Positions 6,675 through 7,659 of a DNA stretch of 7,659 nt are shown piece after piece. Positions within the stretch are counted from its first letter, which is position 1. The number at the start of each line of letters is the position of its first letter. The notes beneath the pieces are model-generated. The model was not told the DNA's origin. It did not search any database and saw only the letters and a list, made by a program, of their open reading frames with translations. The position numbers were made by a program, and so were the translations under genes. The DNA is from Planctomycetales bacterium (GTDB lineage Bacteria; Planctomycetota; Planctomycetia; Isosphaerales; Isosphaeraceae), in NCBI GenBank assembly GCA_027435495.1, contig DAHZZC010000061.1, positions 1-7,659 of the forward strand, written 5' to 3'.

Positions 6675-7659
6675 ATGGCGACCGATCTGAATCTTCAGGT
6701 GGCAGGCATCAAGGACGACTACAAGTACGGCTTCCACGACTCGGAAGCGAACTACGCCTTCAAGAGCGGCAAGGGACTCACGCGCGAGGTCGTCTGCCAG
6801 ATCTCCGAGATGAAGAATGAGCCGGCCTGGATGCGCGAGTTCCGCCTCAAGGCGCTCGAGGTCTTCCAGCAGAAGCCGATGCCCACCTGGGGCGGCGACC
6901 TCGCCGAGCTCAACTTCGACGATATTCACTACTACATGAAGGCGACCGACCGCCAGGGCCGGAGCTGGGACGACGTCCCAGCCGAGATCAAGAACACCTT
7001 CGAGAAGCTCGGCATCCCTGAGGCCGAGCGGAAGTTCCTCGCCGGCGTCGGTGCCCAGTACGAGTCGGAGGTCGTCTATCACAGCCTCCGCGAGGACCTC
7101 CAGAAGAAGGGCGTCCTCTTCGTCGACACCGATACCGCCGTCCGCGAGTACCCCGACCTGGTTCGCGAGTACCTGGGCACGGTGATCCCGATCCACGACA
7201 ACAAGTTCGCCGCGCTGAACTCGGCGGTCTGGAGCGGCGGCTCGTTCGTGTACATCCCGGCCGGCGTGAAGGTGGATATCCCGCTCCAGGCCTATTTCCG
7301 GATCAACGCCGAGAACATGGGCCAGTTCGAGCGGACGCTGATCGTCGTCGAGGAGGGGGCCCAGGTCCACTACGTCGAGGGATGCACAGCGCCAATCTAC
7401 ACGAGCGAGAGCCTGCACTCGGCGGTGGTCGAGATCGTGGTGAAGAAGCACGGCCGGTGCCGGTACACGACGATCCAGAACTGGGCCAATAACATCTACA
7501 ACCTCGTCACCAAGCGGGCCGTGGCGCACGAGGACGCGCTGATGGAGTGGGTCGACGGCAACCTCGGCAGCAAGCTGACGATGAAGTATCCGGCGGTCTA
7601 CATGATGGGCAAGGGAGCGCGGGGCGAGATTCTCTCGATCGCGTTCGCCGGCAAGGGAC
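6675..7659 (+). CDS. sufB: Fe-S cluster scaffold protein SufB, N-terminal part (runs off window)
   Basis: Open to the right edge: 328 residues of a family usually about 470-480 long, so the C-terminal third is missing. SufB is the scaffold on which the SUF complex builds nascent Fe-S clusters, together with SufC and SufD. Recognisable stretches: the N-terminal region with YKYGFHD, KNEPAWMREFRLKAL (48-62), KLGIPEAERKFLAGVGAQYESE, then the start of the beta-helix core with SAVWSGGSFVYIPAGVKV, EGCTAP (Cys237, a conserved core cysteine), RCRYTTIQNWANNIYNLVTKR and GSKLTMKYPAVYM. The later Cys and Glu thought to hold the nascent cluster fall outside the window. Start: ATG at 6675 has AAGGA eight bases upstream. 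An in-frame ATG at 6666 would have its ribosome site too close and would add only MNP. The gene lies 84 bases after sufC with nothing recognisable between, so co-transcription is likely. Confidence 0.95.
   Translation, partial: MATDLNLQVAGIKDDYKYGFHDSEANYAFKSGKGLTREVVCQISEMKNEPAWMREFRLKALEVFQQKPMPTWGGDLAELNFDDIHYYMKATDRQGRSWDDVPAEIKNTFEKLGIPEAERKFLAGVGAQYESEVVYHSLREDLQKKGVLFVDTDTAVREYPDLVREYLGTVIPIHDNKFAALNSAVWSGGSFVYIPAGVKVDIPLQAYFRINAENMGQFERTLIVVEEGAQVHYVEGCTAPIYTSESLHSAVVEIVVKKHGRCRYTTIQNWANNIYNLVTKRAVAHEDALMEWVDGNLGSKLTMKYPAVYMMGKGARGEILSIAFAGKG

Noticed and set aside
5460..7529. A 689-codon open frame on the minus strand opposite sufC and sufB
   Set aside because: It lies exactly antisense to two clearly recognisable genes, crosses the gap between them, and its product is a monotonous Leu/Val/Asp/Arg-rich sequence with no recognisable motif. 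This is typical of the antisense shadow of GC-rich codons.

Overview
The window is GC-rich and gene-dense and reads as chromosomal DNA of a bacterium. The organism is most likely a planctomycete of the Isosphaeraceae/Gemmataceae type. That is an inference from four traits: a long multidomain CheB-CheR-PAS-kinase hybrid, a low-complexity Gly/Thr-rich protein, the gene order sufR-sufC-sufB, and strong G/C bias at third codon positions. No sequence here fixes the taxonomy. There are no tRNA or rRNA genes, insertion sequences or CRISPR arrays.

Layout, left to right: (1) 1-366, plus strand, the 3' end of a gene for a Gly/Thr-rich repetitive protein. (2) 367-464, a short convergent gap holding a strong GC-rich hairpin. 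(3) 465-4538, minus strand, a 1357-residue fusion of CheB methylesterase, CheR methyltransferase, PAS domains, a signalling coiled coil, a histidine kinase and a C-terminal receiver. (4) 4539-4888, a 350-base divergent gap with palindromes, an AT-rich island and weak promoter-like elements for both directions. (5) 4889-5524, plus strand, a SufR-like winged-helix regulator with four C-terminal cysteines. (6) 5525-5747, a 223-base gap with hairpins, a 17-base palindrome and an 11-base tandem repeat. (7) 5748-6590, sufC. (8) 6675 to the window end, sufB, cut off by the window edge.

The right half is an Fe-S cluster assembly (SUF) locus. SufC is the ATPase and SufB the scaffold of the SufBCD complex. 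The regulator just upstream probably senses Fe-S status through its cysteines and controls the operon and perhaps itself. sufD and the cysteine desulfurase sufS would be expected beyond the right edge. The left half is a signal-transduction hybrid that shares only the divergent upstream region with the suf locus; nothing shows a functional link.

I do not see a clearly new biological system. The points most worth a second look are the candidate operators in the two gaps around sufR, the cysteine spacing of the regulator, a possible 22-codon leader ORF overlapping the start of the hybrid kinase, and a marked excess of the hexamer CGATCG.
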